This document shows, in pieces, positions 17,228 to 28,735 of a DNA stretch of 64,000 bases. The stretch spans positions 860,001 through 924,000 of the forward strand of contig NZ_CP024123.1 of the NCBI RefSeq assembly GCF_002736105.1, in the 5' to 3' direction. Made by a program: the position numbers and the translations under genes. Below the pieces are notes generated by a model. That model did no database searches. It saw only the letters and a program-made list of their open reading frames with translations, and had not been told where the DNA came from. Numbering within the stretch: the first letter of the stretch is position 1; every line of letters starts with the position of its first letter. This DNA comes from Solibacillus sp. R5-41. GTDB lineage: Bacteria > Bacillota > Bacilli > Bacillales_A > Planococcaceae.

Positions 17228-19993
17228 ATGGTAGAGTATAAAAACACGTTATTAATGCCAAAAACAGATTTCCCGATGCGCGGTGGCTTGCCGACGAAAG
17301 AACCACAAATTCAAGCACAGTGGGATGCAATGGATATTAACAAACTAGTAAAAGAACGTACGGAAGGCCGCCCACACTTCGTATTACACGATGGCCCTCC
17401 TTATGCAAACGGTGATATTCATACAGGTCACGCGTTAAATAAAGTAATTAAAGATATGATTAACCGTCAAAAATCTATGACAGGTTATCATGTTGATTAT
17501 ATTCCAGGCTGGGATACACATGGTTTACCAATCGAGCAAGCTTTAACAAATAAAGGTGTTAAGCGCAAAGAGATGTCAGTAGCGGAGTTCCGTGAGCTTT
17601 GTGAAAAATATGCATATGAGCAAGTAGCTAACCAAAGTACACAATTCCAACGTTTAGGCGTACGCGGTGACTGGGCAAATCCTTACATTACGTTAAAACC
17701 AGAATTTGAAGCACGTCAAATTGAAGTATTCGGTAAAATGGCGGAAAAAGGCTATATTTACAAAGGCTTAAAACCTGTTTACTGGTCACCATCTTCAGAA
17801 TCAGCTTTAGCTGAAGCAGAAATCGAATATAAAGATGTTGAGTCGTATTCAATTTATGTAGCATTTGGCATTAAAGATGCGAAAAATGTCGTGCCAGCAG
17901 ATGCTAAATTTGTTATTTGGACAACAACACCTTGGACAATTCCTGCGAACTTAGGTATTTCAGTAAATCCTGAATTCACATACGTAGTTGTAGAAGCAAA
18001 TGGTTCAAAATATATTGTAACGAAAGATTTACTTGCAAATTTATCAACTACTTTTGGTTGGGAAGATGTGCAAATTGTTCAAGAAGTAAAAGGGCAAGAA
18101 CTAGATATGCTTGTTGCGGAGCACCCAATTTACAAGCGTGATTCATTAGTAATGGTAGGCGATCATGTTACTGCTGAAGCAGGCACGGGTTGTGTTCATA
18201 CAGCGCCTGGACACGGTGAGGACGATTACCAAATTGGGAGTCGTTACGGCTTAAACATCTTATCTCCAGTAGATAATGGTGGCTGCTATACAGATGAAGC
18301 GCCAGGATTTGAAGGGCTATTCTATGAAAAAGCAAACCCGATTGTGATTGAGAAGCTAAAAGAAGAAGGTGCATTATTAAATGTATCGAAATTCAAGCAC
18401 TCATATCCACATGACTGGCGTACGAAAAAACCAGTAATTTTCCGTGCAACACCGCAATGGTTTGCATCGGTAGAAATTTTCCGTGATGAATTATTAGATG
18501 CAGTAAAAGCAACTGAATTCACACCAGCATGGGGCGAAACACGTCTTTACAATATGATTCGTGACCGCGGGGATTGGGTAATTTCTCGTCAACGTGCATG
18601 GGGTGTTCCGATTCCGATTTTCTATGCTGAAAACGAAGAACCAATTATCACACCAGAAACAATCGCGCACATTTCAAAATTATTCCGTGAGCATGGTTCA
18701 AATATTTGGTTCCAAAAAGAAGCGAAAGAATTATTACCTGAAGGCTTTACACATCCAGGAAGCCCTAACGGTAAATTCACGAAAGAAAATGACATTATGG
18801 ACGTTTGGTTCGATTCAGGTTCATCTCACCAAGGTGTACTTGTTGAGCGCGGTATGAAATATCCAGCTGACCTGTACTTAGAAGGTTCAGACCAACATCG
18901 TGGCTGGTTCAACTCATCATTAATCACATCGGTTGCGATTAACGGTTATGCACCGTATAAAGCTTTATTAACACACGGTTTCGTATTAGATGGTGAAGGA
19001 CGCAAAATGTCGAAATCACTTGGTAATACAATTGATCCATTAAAAGTAATGAATCAATACGGTGCGGATATCCTACGTATGTGGGTAGCGTCAGTAGATT
19101 ATACAGCTGACGTACGTATCTCAATGGATATGTTAAAACAAGTTTCTGAGACATACCGTAAAGTACGTAACACATTGCGTTTCTTACATGGGAACGTAAC
19201 AGACTTCAACCCTGAGACGGACCGTGTAGCGTATGATGATTTACGTGAAATGGATCAATATATGTATATGCGCTTGCAAGATGTTGTGAAAGCAATTCGT
19301 TCAGCATATGACCGTTATGACTTCTCAACTGTTTATTCAACAGTAAACAACTTTGTAGCAATCGAGCTTTCTTCATTCTACTTAGATATTGCAAAAGATG
19401 TTGTATATATCGAGGGTATGGATAATAAAGACCGCCGTGCAATGCAAACGGTTATGCACGATACATTAATGGCATTGTTAAAATTATTAACGCCAATGAT
19501 TCCTCACACTACGGAAGAGTTATGGGAATATGTAGAATTAGAAGGCAAAGTGCAGTCAATCCAATTAATGGACTTCCCTGAAGTAGACGAAAAAGCCAAC
19601 TTTGCAGAATTACGCACGAAATGGACGAAATTAATTGCCGTTCGTAATGAAGTATTAAAAGCTTTAGAAGAAGCTCGTAATGCGAAAACAATCGGTAAAT
19701 CTTTAGAGGCGAAAATTTCGGTTTATGCAGATAGCGAAACAGTTGAATTATTAAGTGATGAAAAAATTAACTTTGCACAACTTTCAATCGTTTCTCAATT
19801 TGTCGTTGCAGGTAACAAAGAAAATGCGCCTACAAACAGCCTTGTATTAGAAAAAACGTCACTTGTCGTTGAAAAAGCAGACGGTAAAAAATGTGAACGT
19901 TGTTGGACAATTTCTGAAACAATTGGGGCAGTAGAAGCGCATGCTACATTATGTAAGCGTTGTGCGGATGTAGTCGAAAACTATTACGTATAA
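17228..19993 (+). CDS. ileS: Isoleucyl-tRNA synthetase IleS
   Basis: A class I aminoacyl-tRNA synthetase that charges tRNA-Ile and edits valine. The HIGH-type motif HTGH is at 65-68 and KMSKS at 593-597. The editing (CP1) domain lies between them, with the threonine-rich [12 protein letters not shown]. The C-terminal zinc knuckle has Cys889, Cys892, Cys909 and Cys912 (CERC...CKRC). At 921 residues it is the bacterial-type full-length enzyme. ATG 17228 follows TTAGGAGG. It is controlled by the T-box leader and interrupted from it by repeat R1b. Confidence 0.98.
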   Translation: MVEYKNTLLMPKTDFPMRGGLPTKEPQIQAQWDAMDINKLVKERTEGRPHFVLHDGPPYANGDIHTGHALNKVIKDMINRQKSMTGYHVDYIPGWDTHGLPIEQALTNKGVKRKEMSVAEFRELCEKYAYEQVANQSTQFQRLGVRGDWANPYITLKPEFEARQIEVFGKMAEKGYIYKGLKPVYWSPSSESALAEAEIEYKDVESYSIYVAFGIKDAKNVVPADAKFVIWTTTPWTIPANLGISVNPEFTYVVVEANGSKYIVTKDLLANLSTTFGWEDVQIVQEVKGQELDMLVAEHPIYKRDSLVMVGDHVTAEAGTGCVHTAPGHGEDDYQIGSRYGLNILSPVDNGGCYTDEAPGFEGLFYEKANPIVIEKLKEEGALLNVSKFKHSYPHDWRTKKPVIFRATPQWFASVEIFRDELLDAVKATEFTPAWGETRLYNMIRDRGDWVISRQRAWGVPIPIFYAENEEPIITPETIAHISKLFREHGSNIWFQKEAKELLPEGFTHPGSPNGKFTKENDIMDVWFDSGSSHQGVLVERGMKYPADLYLEGSDQHRGWFNSSLITSVAINGYAPYKALLTHGFVLDGEGRKMSKSLGNTIDPLKVMNQYGADILRMWVASVDYTADVRISMDMLKQVSETYRKVRNTLRFLHGNVTDFNPETDRVAYDDLREMDQYMYMRLQDVVKAIRSAYDRYDFSTVYSTVNNFVAIELSSFYLDIAKDVVYIEGMDNKDRRAMQTVMHDTLMALLKLLTPMIPHTTEELWEYVELEGKVQSIQLMDFPEVDEKANFAELRTKWTKLIAVRNEVLKALEEARNAKTIGKSLEAKISVYADSETVELLSDEKINFAQLSIVSQFVVAGNKENAPTNSLVLEKTSLVVEKADGKKCERCWTISETIGAVEAHATLCKRCADVVENYYV

Positions 19994-20113
19994 CATTAAA
20001 ATGGAGCATTATCAAAATTCGATTTTTGGCAACTCCTTTGCTTCAAGGATATAGGGGTCTTGTTACGACCCCCGCAGAAGCTATGATTATGTGAAGAATT
20101 TTATTACATCTAC

Positions 20114-20158
20114 AAGGGGTTGTTCCGTAGTTTTGACTTACGGGGCAACCCTTTATTT
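20114..20158 (+). terminator. Terminator after ileS
   Basis: A stem AAGGGGTTGTTCCGTA paired with TACGGGGCAACCCTTT, followed by ATTTCT. A smaller GGGTC...GACCC hairpin lies at about 20052-20070 upstream. Confidence 0.75.
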
Positions 20159-20206
20159 CTACCTTTTTAGTTTTCTGAAAAGAATGAAATTTAAGGGGGC
20201 ATAAAA

Positions 20207-20923
20207 ATGGAACAAAGTTATTCGAAAGCAATCACACCAGATACATTTTTACAAGGTGTGAAAGATTGTGTTCCGACACTTTTAGGATACATAAGTATAG
20301 GTGTAGCATTTGGTGTTGTCGGAATTGCTTCTGGTATTTCAGTTCTTGAAGTATTTTTACTTTCAGTACTCCTCTATGCAGGTTCGGCGCAATTTATATT
20401 TTGTGGACTTTATTTGGCAGGGGCACCTGTTTCAGCAGTTGTATTAACGATATTTATTGTTAATTTACGACATTTACTTATGTCTTTAACTATAGCGCCG
20501 TATTTTACAAACTATTCGACACTGCGTAATATTGGTTTTGGCACGCTGTTAACTGATGAAACGTTTGGGGTATCAGTTGTATCAGCTGGTAAGGAAGGGC
20601 GTCTTGGCGGTAAATGGATGGACGGGCTCAATGTAACTGCATATCTAACATGGATAGTGGCTTGTACGATTGGAGGGGTTATTGGGCAATGGTTACCTGA
20701 CCCGGAGAAATGGGGTCTTGATTACGCACTCGTTGCTATGTTCGTTGCCTTACTCGTTTTGACACTTGCTAGTATTCCGCGGGTAAAATTAATGCATTAC
20801 ATAAAACTAGTTGGCTTGATGGTTGTCATTATGTATGGGTTACTTTATTTTATGCCAGGACATTTAGCTGTTTTACTTTCAACGTTAATTGTTGCGACGA
20901 CTGGGGTGGTAACTGAAAAATGA
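20207..20923 (+). CDS. azlC: Branched-chain amino acid exporter large subunit AzlC
   Basis: The AzlC family protein, the large membrane subunit of a two-component exporter of branched-chain amino acids and analogues. About eight hydrophobic helices; the family motif region LLYAGSAQFIFCGL (about 55-68) and NLRHLLMSL (about 87-95) are intact. The 238 residues begin at ATG 20207 behind AAGGGGG. It overlaps azlD by four bases (ATGA). Neighbouring ileS suggests a link with isoleucine metabolism, but a terminator separates them. Confidence 0.92.
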   Translation: MEQSYSKAITPDTFLQGVKDCVPTLLGYISIGVAFGVVGIASGISVLEVFLLSVLLYAGSAQFIFCGLYLAGAPVSAVVLTIFIVNLRHLLMSLTIAPYFTNYSTLRNIGFGTLLTDETFGVSVVSAGKEGRLGGKWMDGLNVTAYLTWIVACTIGGVIGQWLPDPEKWGLDYALVAMFVALLVLTLASIPRVKLMHYIKLVGLMVVIMYGLLYFMPGHLAVLLSTLIVATTGVVTEK

Positions 20924-21246
20924 TAACTTCAATGGCAATGGTACTGCTCATATTAGGTTGTGCACTTGTAACCTGGATTCCAAGAATTCTACCTTTTGTG
21001 TTGGTAAAAAATGTGCAAATGCCGGATTTTGTGTTACGCTGGCTTGCTTACATTCCCGTTTGTATTTTGTCTGCACTCGTAATTGAAGGGATGTTTGTGA
21101 AAGAAGCTCAACTAGTGACAATTGATTGGCTTCATTTATGCGCATTTATTCCAACTTTACTTGTTGCGTTAGTGACGAAAAGCTTGTCAAAAACAGTTAT
21201 TGCAGGAGTTTTAACGATGGCTGCGCTACGTTTTTTCTTTAGCTAA
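20920..21246 (+). CDS. azlD: Branched-chain amino acid exporter small subunit AzlD
   Basis: A 108-residue hydrophobic protein with three to four helices and the AzlD motif WIPRILPFVLV (about residues 16-26). It forms a heteromeric exporter with AzlC. ATG 20920 overlaps the azlC stop, indicating translational coupling. No clear terminator follows. Confidence 0.9.
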   Translation: MITSMAMVLLILGCALVTWIPRILPFVLVKNVQMPDFVLRWLAYIPVCILSALVIEGMFVKEAQLVTIDWLHLCAFIPTLLVALVTKSLSKTVIAGVLTMAALRFFFS

Positions 21247-21403
21247 ATTATTTAAGGGGAGACTTAATTAGTTTTATAGCTGGGGGGCCTTTTTTTAGGA
21301 TATATTCAGTGAATTACATTAAAAATTTGAATTATGTTATAATTTTCTCGCATTGAAATACAAATAATATGTAAAAATTGATTTTTATAGAAGGGGATAA
21401 TGT

Positions 21404-22546
21404 ATGGATTTTATTTACTCAACTTTAACGACGACGCAGCAGCCGGAAAAAGCGGTGGAAGAACTAGCACGTAACTTACATAAAGAACCAGGTTTAGTTT
21501 TATTTTTTGCAAGTACAGTCTATTCATTTGAAAAACTAACAGAATTATTCAAAGAAAAGTATCCGCAAGCCCAAATTGTTGGTGTCACAACAACTGGTGA
21601 AATTGGACCACAAGGTTATAGTGAATCAAGTTTGTCTGCGCAAAGTTTCTCTAAAAGTTTTGGTAAAGCGAAAGCCGTTTTAATGAAGGACATCGTTAAG
21701 TACCCAATTTTTGATAGAGAAAATATAGTGCAGGCGGCAAAATCAATCGGTATACAAGTTACATCAAAGATGATTGAAAAAGAAGGACTTGGCCTTGTTT
21801 TTCCGGTAGGCTTAAAGGCAGGGGAAGAAAAAATGTTGTCAGTCGTGAATTCAATTTTTCAATATGACGGGTTTCCGATTTTTGGGGGTACTGCAGGTGA
21901 TGATGCGAAATTTGTGATGACGAAAGTTAGTGTTAATGGTGAAATAACAACAACTGGCGGGGCGGCAATCTTTTTAAAGCCTGTTGTTGAATTTTATATT
22001 CATAAAGAAAATATATTTAAAAGCACAGGAAAACAGGTGAAAATAACAAAAGCAGATCCAGAAAAACGAATAGTTTATGAAATGAACCATCGACCAGCGG
22101 CAGAAGTTTATGCAAAGTTAATTAATGTCCCAAAAAATGAGTTAGGAAAGCATTTTGCATTACATCCACTTGGGCGAAAGTTTAATCATGATTTTTTAAT
22201 TGCCTCACCTTTTGAAGCAAAGTCTTCTGGAGAGGTCGAATTTTATTGTCAGGTGTATGAGGGGGCAATAGTTGATATTTTAGAGCCAAAGAATCCAGTA
22301 CTTGAAATGGAAAAAACTATTGCTGATTTTACCAATCGTTTTACAGAGCTACATGGTGTATTAGGAAGTAACTGCATTTTACGTAAGCTCCAATTTCAAA
22401 ATGAGCAACTCTTTTCAAAGTTGAATACGCAGTTGAGTGTTTTGCCGAATTTATGTGGTTTTTCAAGTTACGGTGAACAACTAAATAAGTCACAATTAAA
22501 CCAAACATTGCTCCTTATTGGCTTTGGAAAATTACGATTGGGGTGA
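21404..22546 (+). CDS. FIST N and C domain sensory protein
   Basis: A 380-residue soluble protein with a FIST_N domain (about 20-205; [35 protein letters not shown]) and a FIST_C domain (about 215-360). FIST domains are sensory input modules, proposed to bind small ligands such as amino acids, often in chemotaxis or signalling proteins. No output domain is present in this chain. The stop codon overlaps the start of a soluble chemoreceptor-like gene, so the two probably form a split sensor/signaller pair. ATG 21404 follows AAGGGG. Confidence 0.88.
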   Translation: MDFIYSTLTTTQQPEKAVEELARNLHKEPGLVLFFASTVYSFEKLTELFKEKYPQAQIVGVTTTGEIGPQGYSESSLSAQSFSKSFGKAKAVLMKDIVKYPIFDRENIVQAAKSIGIQVTSKMIEKEGLGLVFPVGLKAGEEKMLSVVNSIFQYDGFPIFGGTAGDDAKFVMTKVSVNGEITTTGGAAIFLKPVVEFYIHKENIFKSTGKQVKITKADPEKRIVYEMNHRPAAEVYAKLINVPKNELGKHFALHPLGRKFNHDFLIASPFEAKSSGEVEFYCQVYEGAIVDILEPKNPVLEMEKTIADFTNRFTELHGVLGSNCILRKLQFQNEQLFSKLNTQLSVLPNLCGFSSYGEQLNKSQLNQTLLLIGFGKLRLG

Positions 22547-22551
22547 ACAAC

Positions 22552-23532
22552 ATGCTAAAGCAACTATTTATGAAAAACAAACTAACTGAAGATGTTCAAC
22601 AAGAACTCGATGCGTTAACGCTAGAAGAACGTACTCAAGTCATTGCCAGCGTAGAAGAACTATTAGAGTTATTGAATAAAGCTAATACGAAAAATACGGA
22701 AAGTGATAGCCTGTTTATGGAGCGCATCACGGTTATTTCTGAATCCATTCAGCAAGATCAGCAGCTGTTACAATCTTCAAATGAACGCGCCAATTCCATT
22801 GTTCAAGAAACAGAAGAAATTCAACAAATTACAGCAACCGTTGAAGCTCAAGTTGAAAGCAATCGCCAGCTCATTGTCGAAGGTAGCAATCAAATGAACG
22901 AGCTATATGAACAAATGGGAAATGTTCGTGAGATTTTCGAACAGTTCGGACAATCGATTGGTGTGGTACAACAAGAAACGAAAGAAATTATGGATTTTGC
23001 AAAATTAATTGGCGCCATTGCAGATCAAACAAATTTATTAGCATTAAATGCTTCTATTGAAGCTGCACGTGCAGGTGAACATGGAAAAGGTTTTGCGGTG
23101 GTGGCAGCTGAAGTAAGAAAGTTGGCAGAGCAAAGTAAAAATGCGCTTATCCAAATTAATGGAAAGGTGAATGACATTGTTCAACATATTGAAGACGTTG
23201 TCATGAATATTCATCAAGAACAGCAAACGGTTCAAAAGACGCAGCAAATGTCTGCTGAAACAAAACAATATTTTGGACGAATTGAGCAATCAGAGAGTAA
23301 ACTTGCGGAAAATATGTTAGCCATTCAACAAGCAACAAGTCAGACATTAAATCAAGTTGTATCATTCCAACAGTTATTAGAGCAAATTGTACAATCTTCA
23401 AAAATGTCGATGGATCAAATTGAACAGCTATATGGGTTTTCTGAAAGCAAATCGTATAATGCGAATGATATGATTACGTTTATTATACAAGTGAATCATT
23501 TAATCACAGCTTTAAAAAATGACCATTTATAA
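22552..23532 (+). CDS. Soluble methyl-accepting chemotaxis-like signalling protein
   Basis: A 326-residue protein with no membrane helix. The N-terminal 50 residues are helical and charged. The rest is a long coiled coil with the highly conserved MCP hairpin tip [20 protein letters not shown] (about 156-175), followed by [21 protein letters not shown], which binds CheA/CheW. No PAS, HAMP or ligand domain is fused; the FIST protein encoded immediately upstream may supply the input. ATG 22552 (GGGGTG 6 bases before) is preferred to GTG 22543, which overlaps the previous stop. No chemotaxis kinase gene is nearby. Confidence 0.88.
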   Translation: MLKQLFMKNKLTEDVQQELDALTLEERTQVIASVEELLELLNKANTKNTESDSLFMERITVISESIQQDQQLLQSSNERANSIVQETEEIQQITATVEAQVESNRQLIVEGSNQMNELYEQMGNVREIFEQFGQSIGVVQQETKEIMDFAKLIGAIADQTNLLALNASIEAARAGEHGKGFAVVAAEVRKLAEQSKNALIQINGKVNDIVQHIEDVVMNIHQEQQTVQKTQQMSAETKQYFGRIEQSESKLAENMLAIQQATSQTLNQVVSFQQLLEQIVQSSKMSMDQIEQLYGFSESKSYNANDMITFIIQVNHLITALKNDHL

Positions 23533-23703
23533 TAAGCTGTAAAAGAATATCCTACTTAAAAATGATTTCTTTGTATAAAAGTTAGAAAATTATATGTATT
23601 TAATGAATTCCATGTACAATGAATTAAAGAATCCCCTCCGTTTATTTATCACATGGTATTTGGCGTGAGATGTGTTTTTCTAAAGATATTTCTATCGTTA
23701 AAA

Positions 23704-23734
23704 TTGTCGTTCAAACATATAATTATGTTAAAAT
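23704..23734 (+). promoter_or_regulatory. Possible extended -10 promoter of lspA
   Basis: TGTTAAAAT (23726-23734) is an extended -10, with TTGTCG (23704-23709) as a weak, distant -35. It lies 33 bases before lspA, after a 170-base AT-rich gap in which nothing else was recognised. Confidence 0.4.
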
Positions 23735-23766
23735 AGGAAAGATATATCGTAAACGGAGGACTTGCT

Positions 23767-24246
23767 ATGTATAAATATTACGGATTAGCATTATTTGCAG
23801 TCATTATTGATCAATGGACAAAATGGCTTGTCGTTAAAAATATGGAGTTAGGGGAACGTATTAGTATATGGGACCCGTGGTTTGGACTATTATCACATCG
23901 TAATCGTGGCGCTGCATGGGGCATGCTGGAAGGGCAAATGTGGTTATTTACGATTGTGACAATTGCCGTAATTATTGCGATCTTGTATTTTTACCATACT
24001 GAGGCAAAAGGCAAGCCGCTATTTCAAATTAGTTTAATGCTGTTATTAGGCGGTGCATTAGGGAACTTTATCGACCGACTATTCCGTGGAGAAGTAGTGG
24101 ATTTTTTCGATGTTTTCATTCCCATCATCAATTATGACTTCCCGATTTTCAATATTGCGGATGCTGCATTAACAATCGCAGTAGTCATGCTCTTTATTAC
24201 GATTATTTTAGAAGAAAAAGCAGAAAAGAAAAAGGTGGAAAAATGA
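23767..24246 (+). CDS. lspA: Lipoprotein signal peptidase LspA (signal peptidase II)
   Basis: A membrane aspartic protease that removes signal peptides from prolipoproteins such as the OppA-like protein at 41695. 159 residues with four hydrophobic helices. The catalytic aspartates are Asp103 in [15 protein letters not shown] and Asp132 in FNIADAALT, with the conserved [10 protein letters not shown] upstream. ATG 23767 follows GGAGG. It overlaps the next gene by four bases (ATGA). Confidence 0.97.
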   Translation: MYKYYGLALFAVIIDQWTKWLVVKNMELGERISIWDPWFGLLSHRNRGAAWGMLEGQMWLFTIVTIAVIIAILYFYHTEAKGKPLFQISLMLLLGGALGNFIDRLFRGEVVDFFDVFIPIINYDFPIFNIADAALTIAVVMLFITIILEEKAEKKKVEK

Positions 24247-25175
24247 CAGTAGTCACATTAACAATAGAACAATTTGCTGGAGAACGTTTGGATAAGGCAC
24301 TTTCACAGATAGAAGAAGCTTGGTCACGCTCACAAGTTTCAACTTGGTTAGATCAAGATCGTATTACCGTGAATGGCGCTAAAGTAAAAGCGAAATATAA
24401 GGTAAAAGAAGGCGACGTTATTGAAGTGGACGTGCCAGAAGTAGAAGAATTAGAAATTATTGCAGAAGATTTAAACTTAGAAATTATTTATGAAGATAGC
24501 GATGTTTTAGTTGTTAACAAGCCACGTGGTATGGTTGTTCATCCGGCGCCAGGTCACGTTAAAGGTACTTTAGTAAATGGTTTAATGCATCATTGCACTG
24601 ATTTATCAGGAATTAATGGTGTAGCACGACCAGGGATTGTACATCGTATCGACAAAGATACAACGGGCTTACTAATGGTTGCAAAAAATGATATAGCGCA
24701 TGAAGGACTAGTGAATCAATTAGTAGATAAATCGGTTACACGTAAATATACAGCACTTGTGCATGGCCATATTCCGCATGATAAAGGAACAATCGATGCG
24801 CCAATTGGACGCGATTCGAAAGACCGTCAAAAACAAGCGATTGTTGATAAAGGAAAGCATGCTGTGACACATTTCACGGTTTTAGAACGCTTTGGCAATT
24901 TTACTTTAGTAGAGTGCCGTTTAGAAACAGGTCGTACGCATCAAATCCGTGTGCATATGAATTATATTGGCTACCCTCTAGCGGGAGATCCGAAATATGG
25001 TCCGAAAAAGACAATTGATTTCGGAGGTCAAGTATTACACGCGGGCGTACTTGGTTTTATTCAGCCTGTAACGAAAGAGTATATTGAGTTTGAAGCACCA
25101 TTACCAGCAGACTTTGAACAATTATTAACAGAAATTCGCGCTCAAGCAACATTAAAAAAAGATGAGACTGAGTGA
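24243..25175 (+). CDS. rluD: RluA/RluD-family pseudouridine synthase (YlyB-like)
   Basis: Converts specific rRNA uridines to pseudouridine. It has an N-terminal S4 domain (about 12-65) and a catalytic domain with [10 protein letters not shown] (134-143), Asp137 being the catalytic residue, then [10 protein letters not shown]. 310 residues is normal. It is coupled to lspA, as in B. subtilis lspA-ylyB-pyrR. The exact rRNA target cannot be read from the sequence. A strong terminator follows. Confidence 0.93.
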   Translation: MTVVTLTIEQFAGERLDKALSQIEEAWSRSQVSTWLDQDRITVNGAKVKAKYKVKEGDVIEVDVPEVEELEIIAEDLNLEIIYEDSDVLVVNKPRGMVVHPAPGHVKGTLVNGLMHHCTDLSGINGVARPGIVHRIDKDTTGLLMVAKNDIAHEGLVNQLVDKSVTRKYTALVHGHIPHDKGTIDAPIGRDSKDRQKQAIVDKGKHAVTHFTVLERFGNFTLVECRLETGRTHQIRVHMNYIGYPLAGDPKYGPKKTIDFGGQVLHAGVLGFIQPVTKEYIEFEAPLPADFEQLLTEIRAQATLKKDETE

Positions 25176-25304
25176 TTTTGTTAGACCATTTATTATTTGT
25201 TATTAGCTAGTGTACAAAAGCGTTCCCGTAAATGTGTTTAAATTGTCTTATGTTCTAGTGAAGGGTACTGTAAAAGTGATAATTACCATCTTCAAATAAT
25301 AAAT

Positions 25305-25346
25305 AGGCACTTCTTGTTCGATTTTGAACAAGAGGTGCCTTTTCTC
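25305..25346 (+). terminator. Terminator after the pseudouridine synthase gene
   Basis: A stem AGGCACTTCTTGTTC paired with GAACAAGAGGTGCCT, loop GATTTT, followed by TTTTCTC. Confidence 0.9.
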
Positions 25347-25359
25347 TTTACTTATATAA

Positions 25360-25424
25360 GTTAAACAAAAGATTCTATCATTTCGATTTAAGTTTTTTAT
25401 TATGGATGCCAATAAAGTGCGTAG
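25360..25424 (+). repeat. Dispersed repeat R3, copy b
   Basis: The second copy of the repeat at 9822-9888, sharing ACAAAAGATTCTA, a TAAGTTT block and TATTATGGAT. It lies directly after a terminator, like copy a. Non-coding. Confidence 0.6.
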
Positions 25425-25468
25425 CTAGCATAAAAGACACATTCTTAATTAGAATTTTTAATAAGAAT

Positions 25469-25524
25469 TAAAGGTCAGATAATTCCCACTAATAGAACAT
25501 TTTAAAGTGGTTATCTGACCTTTT
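25469..25524 (+). terminator. Hairpin with T-rich tail upstream of the pyr promoter
   Basis: AAAGGTCAGATAA and CCACT on the left pair with AGTGG and TTATCTGACCTTTT on the right, with a small bulge. It may insulate the pyr promoter immediately downstream, or be a remnant element. Orientation and function are uncertain. Confidence 0.55.
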
Positions 25525-25532
25525 AAAATGGG

Positions 25533-25561
25533 TTGACAGTAGAATGAAACAAGCCTATACT
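25533..25561 (+). promoter_or_regulatory. Sigma-A promoter of the pyr operon
   Basis: A perfect -35 TTGACA (25533-25538), a 17-base spacer and TATACT (25556-25561). It lies upstream of the first PyrR attenuator. Confidence 0.88.
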
Positions 25562-25629
25562 AAACAACAGTGAATGAAACAACTTGACGAGAGCAAGTAA
25601 GTAATCACGAACTCATTTAAATAGTGTTC

Positions 25630-26364
<735 letters not shown>

Positions 26365-26377
26365 GGGAGTTGTCAAC

Positions 26378-27673
26378 ATGTCAAAAGCAGTATTAGATAT
26401 CAATGAAAAGCCGAGTGTTGGCCAACTTATTACATTCAGTTTCCAGCATATGTTTGCCATGTTTGGTTCAACAATTTTAGTGCCAAAACTAGTGGGACTT
26501 AGCCCGTCAATCGCCCTTTTAACAAGTGGAATTGCGACGATTATCTTCTTACTTATAACACAATTTAAAGTACCAGCGTATTTAGGTTCTTCATTCGCCT
26601 TTATCTCGCCAATCGTTATCGTAGCAGGTTTAAGTGAAGCAGGTGTTTCAGTAAATCCAGGAAACGCCATGATGGGTGCCATGCTCGTTGGTTTAGTTTA
26701 TGCCCTCATTGCTTTAGTCATTTGGAAAACAGGTTATAAATGGTTAATGAACATTTTACCGCCAATCGTTGTAGCACCAGTAATTATCGTAATCGGTCTT
26801 GGGTTATCAGGTGTCGCAGTTGAAATGGCGATGAACGTCAATGGGGAGTATAGTGGGTTACATTTCTCTGCAGCATTAGTAACACTACTGACTGCCATCA
26901 TCGTCAATGTTTACTTTAAAAACATATTAAGTGCCATGCCGATTTTAATAGGTATTATTGTCGGGTACATTTACTCTGTAGCGATAGGAATTGTAGACTT
27001 CACAGCAGTTAAAGAAGCCAAATTCTTTGCCATGCCGGACTTCTTGATTCCAGGTGTTGATTATGATTTGAACTTTACATGGGCGATCTTTTTCGGAATG
27101 GTGCCAATCGTAATTGTAACGATTTCAGAGCATATAGGTCACCAACTTGTATTAGGGAAAGTCGTCAATCGAAATTATGTGAAAGACCCAGGTTTACACC
27201 GTTCTATTTTAGGGGATGGATTAGGAACATTTGCATCAGCGCTTATCGGTGGTCCACCAAAAACAACTTACGGTGAAAACATCGGGGTTCTAGCGATTAC
27301 ACGTGTATACTCAGTTTACGTCATTTTAGGTGCAGCAGTCGTTGCGATTGTGGTGTCATTCTCAGGTCAATTAATGGCGATTATTGAAACAATTCCAACG
27401 GCCGTACTTGGCGGTATTTCAATCCTATTATTCGGGATTATCGCATCTAGCGGATTACGTATGCTCGTAGAAAACAATATAGACTTCGGGAATAACCGCA
27501 ATATGGTTATTGCATCGGTAATCCTAGTAGTTGGAATTGGCGGAGCAGCTATTCGCTTCACAGAAAGCTTTGCGATTGAAGGTATGGCATTAGCATCAAT
27601 CATTGGTGTCCTGCTAAACTTACTCCTACCAGGTCGTGAAAAAGTAGAAAAAGATATTTATGAAACAAAATAA
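26378..27673 (+). CDS. pyrP: Uracil permease PyrP (NCS2 family)
   Basis: A proton-coupled uracil transporter of the nucleobase:cation symporter-2 family. 431 residues with about 14 hydrophobic segments. Family motifs: QHMFAMFGSTILVP near the N-terminus, ISEHIGHQLVLG (about 250-261), and the substrate-site segment ALIGGPPKTTYGENIGVLAITRV (about 288-310). It is encoded between pyrR and pyrB as in B. subtilis, with its own GGGAG site. The second PyrR attenuator follows it. Confidence 0.95.
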   Translation: MSKAVLDINEKPSVGQLITFSFQHMFAMFGSTILVPKLVGLSPSIALLTSGIATIIFLLITQFKVPAYLGSSFAFISPIVIVAGLSEAGVSVNPGNAMMGAMLVGLVYALIALVIWKTGYKWLMNILPPIVVAPVIIVIGLGLSGVAVEMAMNVNGEYSGLHFSAALVTLLTAIIVNVYFKNILSAMPILIGIIVGYIYSVAIGIVDFTAVKEAKFFAMPDFLIPGVDYDLNFTWAIFFGMVPIVIVTISEHIGHQLVLGKVVNRNYVKDPGLHRSILGDGLGTFASALIGGPPKTTYGENIGVLAITRVYSVYVILGAAVVAIVVSFSGQLMAIIETIPTAVLGGISILLFGIIASSGLRMLVENNIDFGNNRNMVIASVILVVGIGGAAIRFTESFAIEGMALASIIGVLLNLLLPGREKVEKDIYETK

Positions 27674-27689
27674 TAGTACCTTTTAAAGA

Positions 27690-27805
27690 ATTGTCCAGAG
27701 AGGCAAGCAAGGGAACTTTGATGAACGTGAGATAGGTGTATACTACCTAGCTTTAGCTCGTCATGCCTTCCTTGCCTAGCTGATGACGTCAGTTAGGCTT
27801 TTTTT
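27690..27805 (+). promoter_or_regulatory. PyrR-dependent attenuator between pyrP and pyrB
   Basis: The PyrR-binding loop is TGTCCAGAGAGGCAAG (27692-27707). AGGCAAGCAAGG (27701-27712) can pair with CCTTCCTTGCCT (27766-27777), with one mismatch, as antiterminator. That strand overlaps the terminator stem GCCTAGCTGA/TCAGTTAGGC followed by TTTTTTT (27774-27805). The three mutually exclusive structures are therefore all visible. Confidence 0.88.
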
Positions 27806-27856
27806 CTGAAATTTAAACACAATTGCTTCATATTTCACCATTATTGGAGGCGCTTT

Positions 27857-28735
27857 ATGAAAAATTTACTTTCAATGGAACATTTATCAAATGAAGAAAT
27901 TTTACACATCCTAGACCGAGCGAAGGCGTTTGAAAATGGCGAAGAGCCAAAAACAGCCCGAACTTACAACGTAGCAAACTTATTTTTTGAGCCAAGTACT
28001 CGTACGAAAACGAGCTTTGAAATGGCAGAGCGTAAAATAGGGTGTACGGTTATCCCATTCGACGCTGGCTTTTCAAGTGCAGTGAAAGGCGAAACGATGT
28101 ATGACACAGTTAAAACATTAGAAATGATTGGCATTGATGCAGTAGTTATTCGTGCAAAAGAAGACGAATATTACAATGAGCTGCTAGAAGGAATCAACGT
28201 TGCGGTCATTAACGCAGGCGATGGTGCAGGTCAACATCCATCACAGTGTTTACTAGATTTATACACAATCAAAAAAGAGTTTGGCACATTTGAAGGTTTA
28301 AATGTCACAATCGTAGGTGATGTTTCACATAGTCGCGTAGCTAAATCAAATGCAACAGCCTTAACAAAATTAGGTGCGAATGTACGCTTCCTATGTCCAC
28401 AAGAATGGGCGGGCGACTTTGAGGCATTCTATTCTTGGGATGGAATACTTGAAGATAGTGATGTCATCATGTTGTTACGTATTCAGCATGAGCGTCATAC
28501 AGTAAGTAAAAGCTTCTCGAAAGAAAGCTATCACGTGAAGTACGGCTTAACACCAGAACGCGAAAAAATGATGAAGAAGGCAGCAATCATTATGCATCCA
28601 GCTCCAGTGAATCGCGATGTTGAAATTGCCGATGAATTAGTAGAGTGTGAACGCTCTCGTATTTTCCAGCAAGTGCGGAATGGTGTATATACACGAATGG
28701 CAATTGTAGAAACAATTTTGAAGGGGAGAGAATAA
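27857..28735 (+). CDS. pyrB: Aspartate carbamoyltransferase catalytic subunit PyrB
   Basis: Condenses carbamoyl phosphate and aspartate to N-carbamoyl-L-aspartate. The carbamoyl-phosphate motif STRTKTSFE is at 47-55. Other conserved segments are GDGAGQHPSQCLLDLYTI, VGDVSHSRVAKSN, and HPAPVNRDVEI near the C-terminus. 292 residues; no regulatory PyrI subunit is encoded, as expected in Bacillales. pyrC starts on the base after its stop codon. Confidence 0.97.
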   Translation: MKNLLSMEHLSNEEILHILDRAKAFENGEEPKTARTYNVANLFFEPSTRTKTSFEMAERKIGCTVIPFDAGFSSAVKGETMYDTVKTLEMIGIDAVVIRAKEDEYYNELLEGINVAVINAGDGAGQHPSQCLLDLYTIKKEFGTFEGLNVTIVGDVSHSRVAKSNATALTKLGANVRFLCPQEWAGDFEAFYSWDGILEDSDVIMLLRIQHERHTVSKSFSKESYHVKYGLTPEREKMMKKAAIIMHPAPVNRDVEIADELVECERSRIFQQVRNGVYTRMAIVETILKGRE

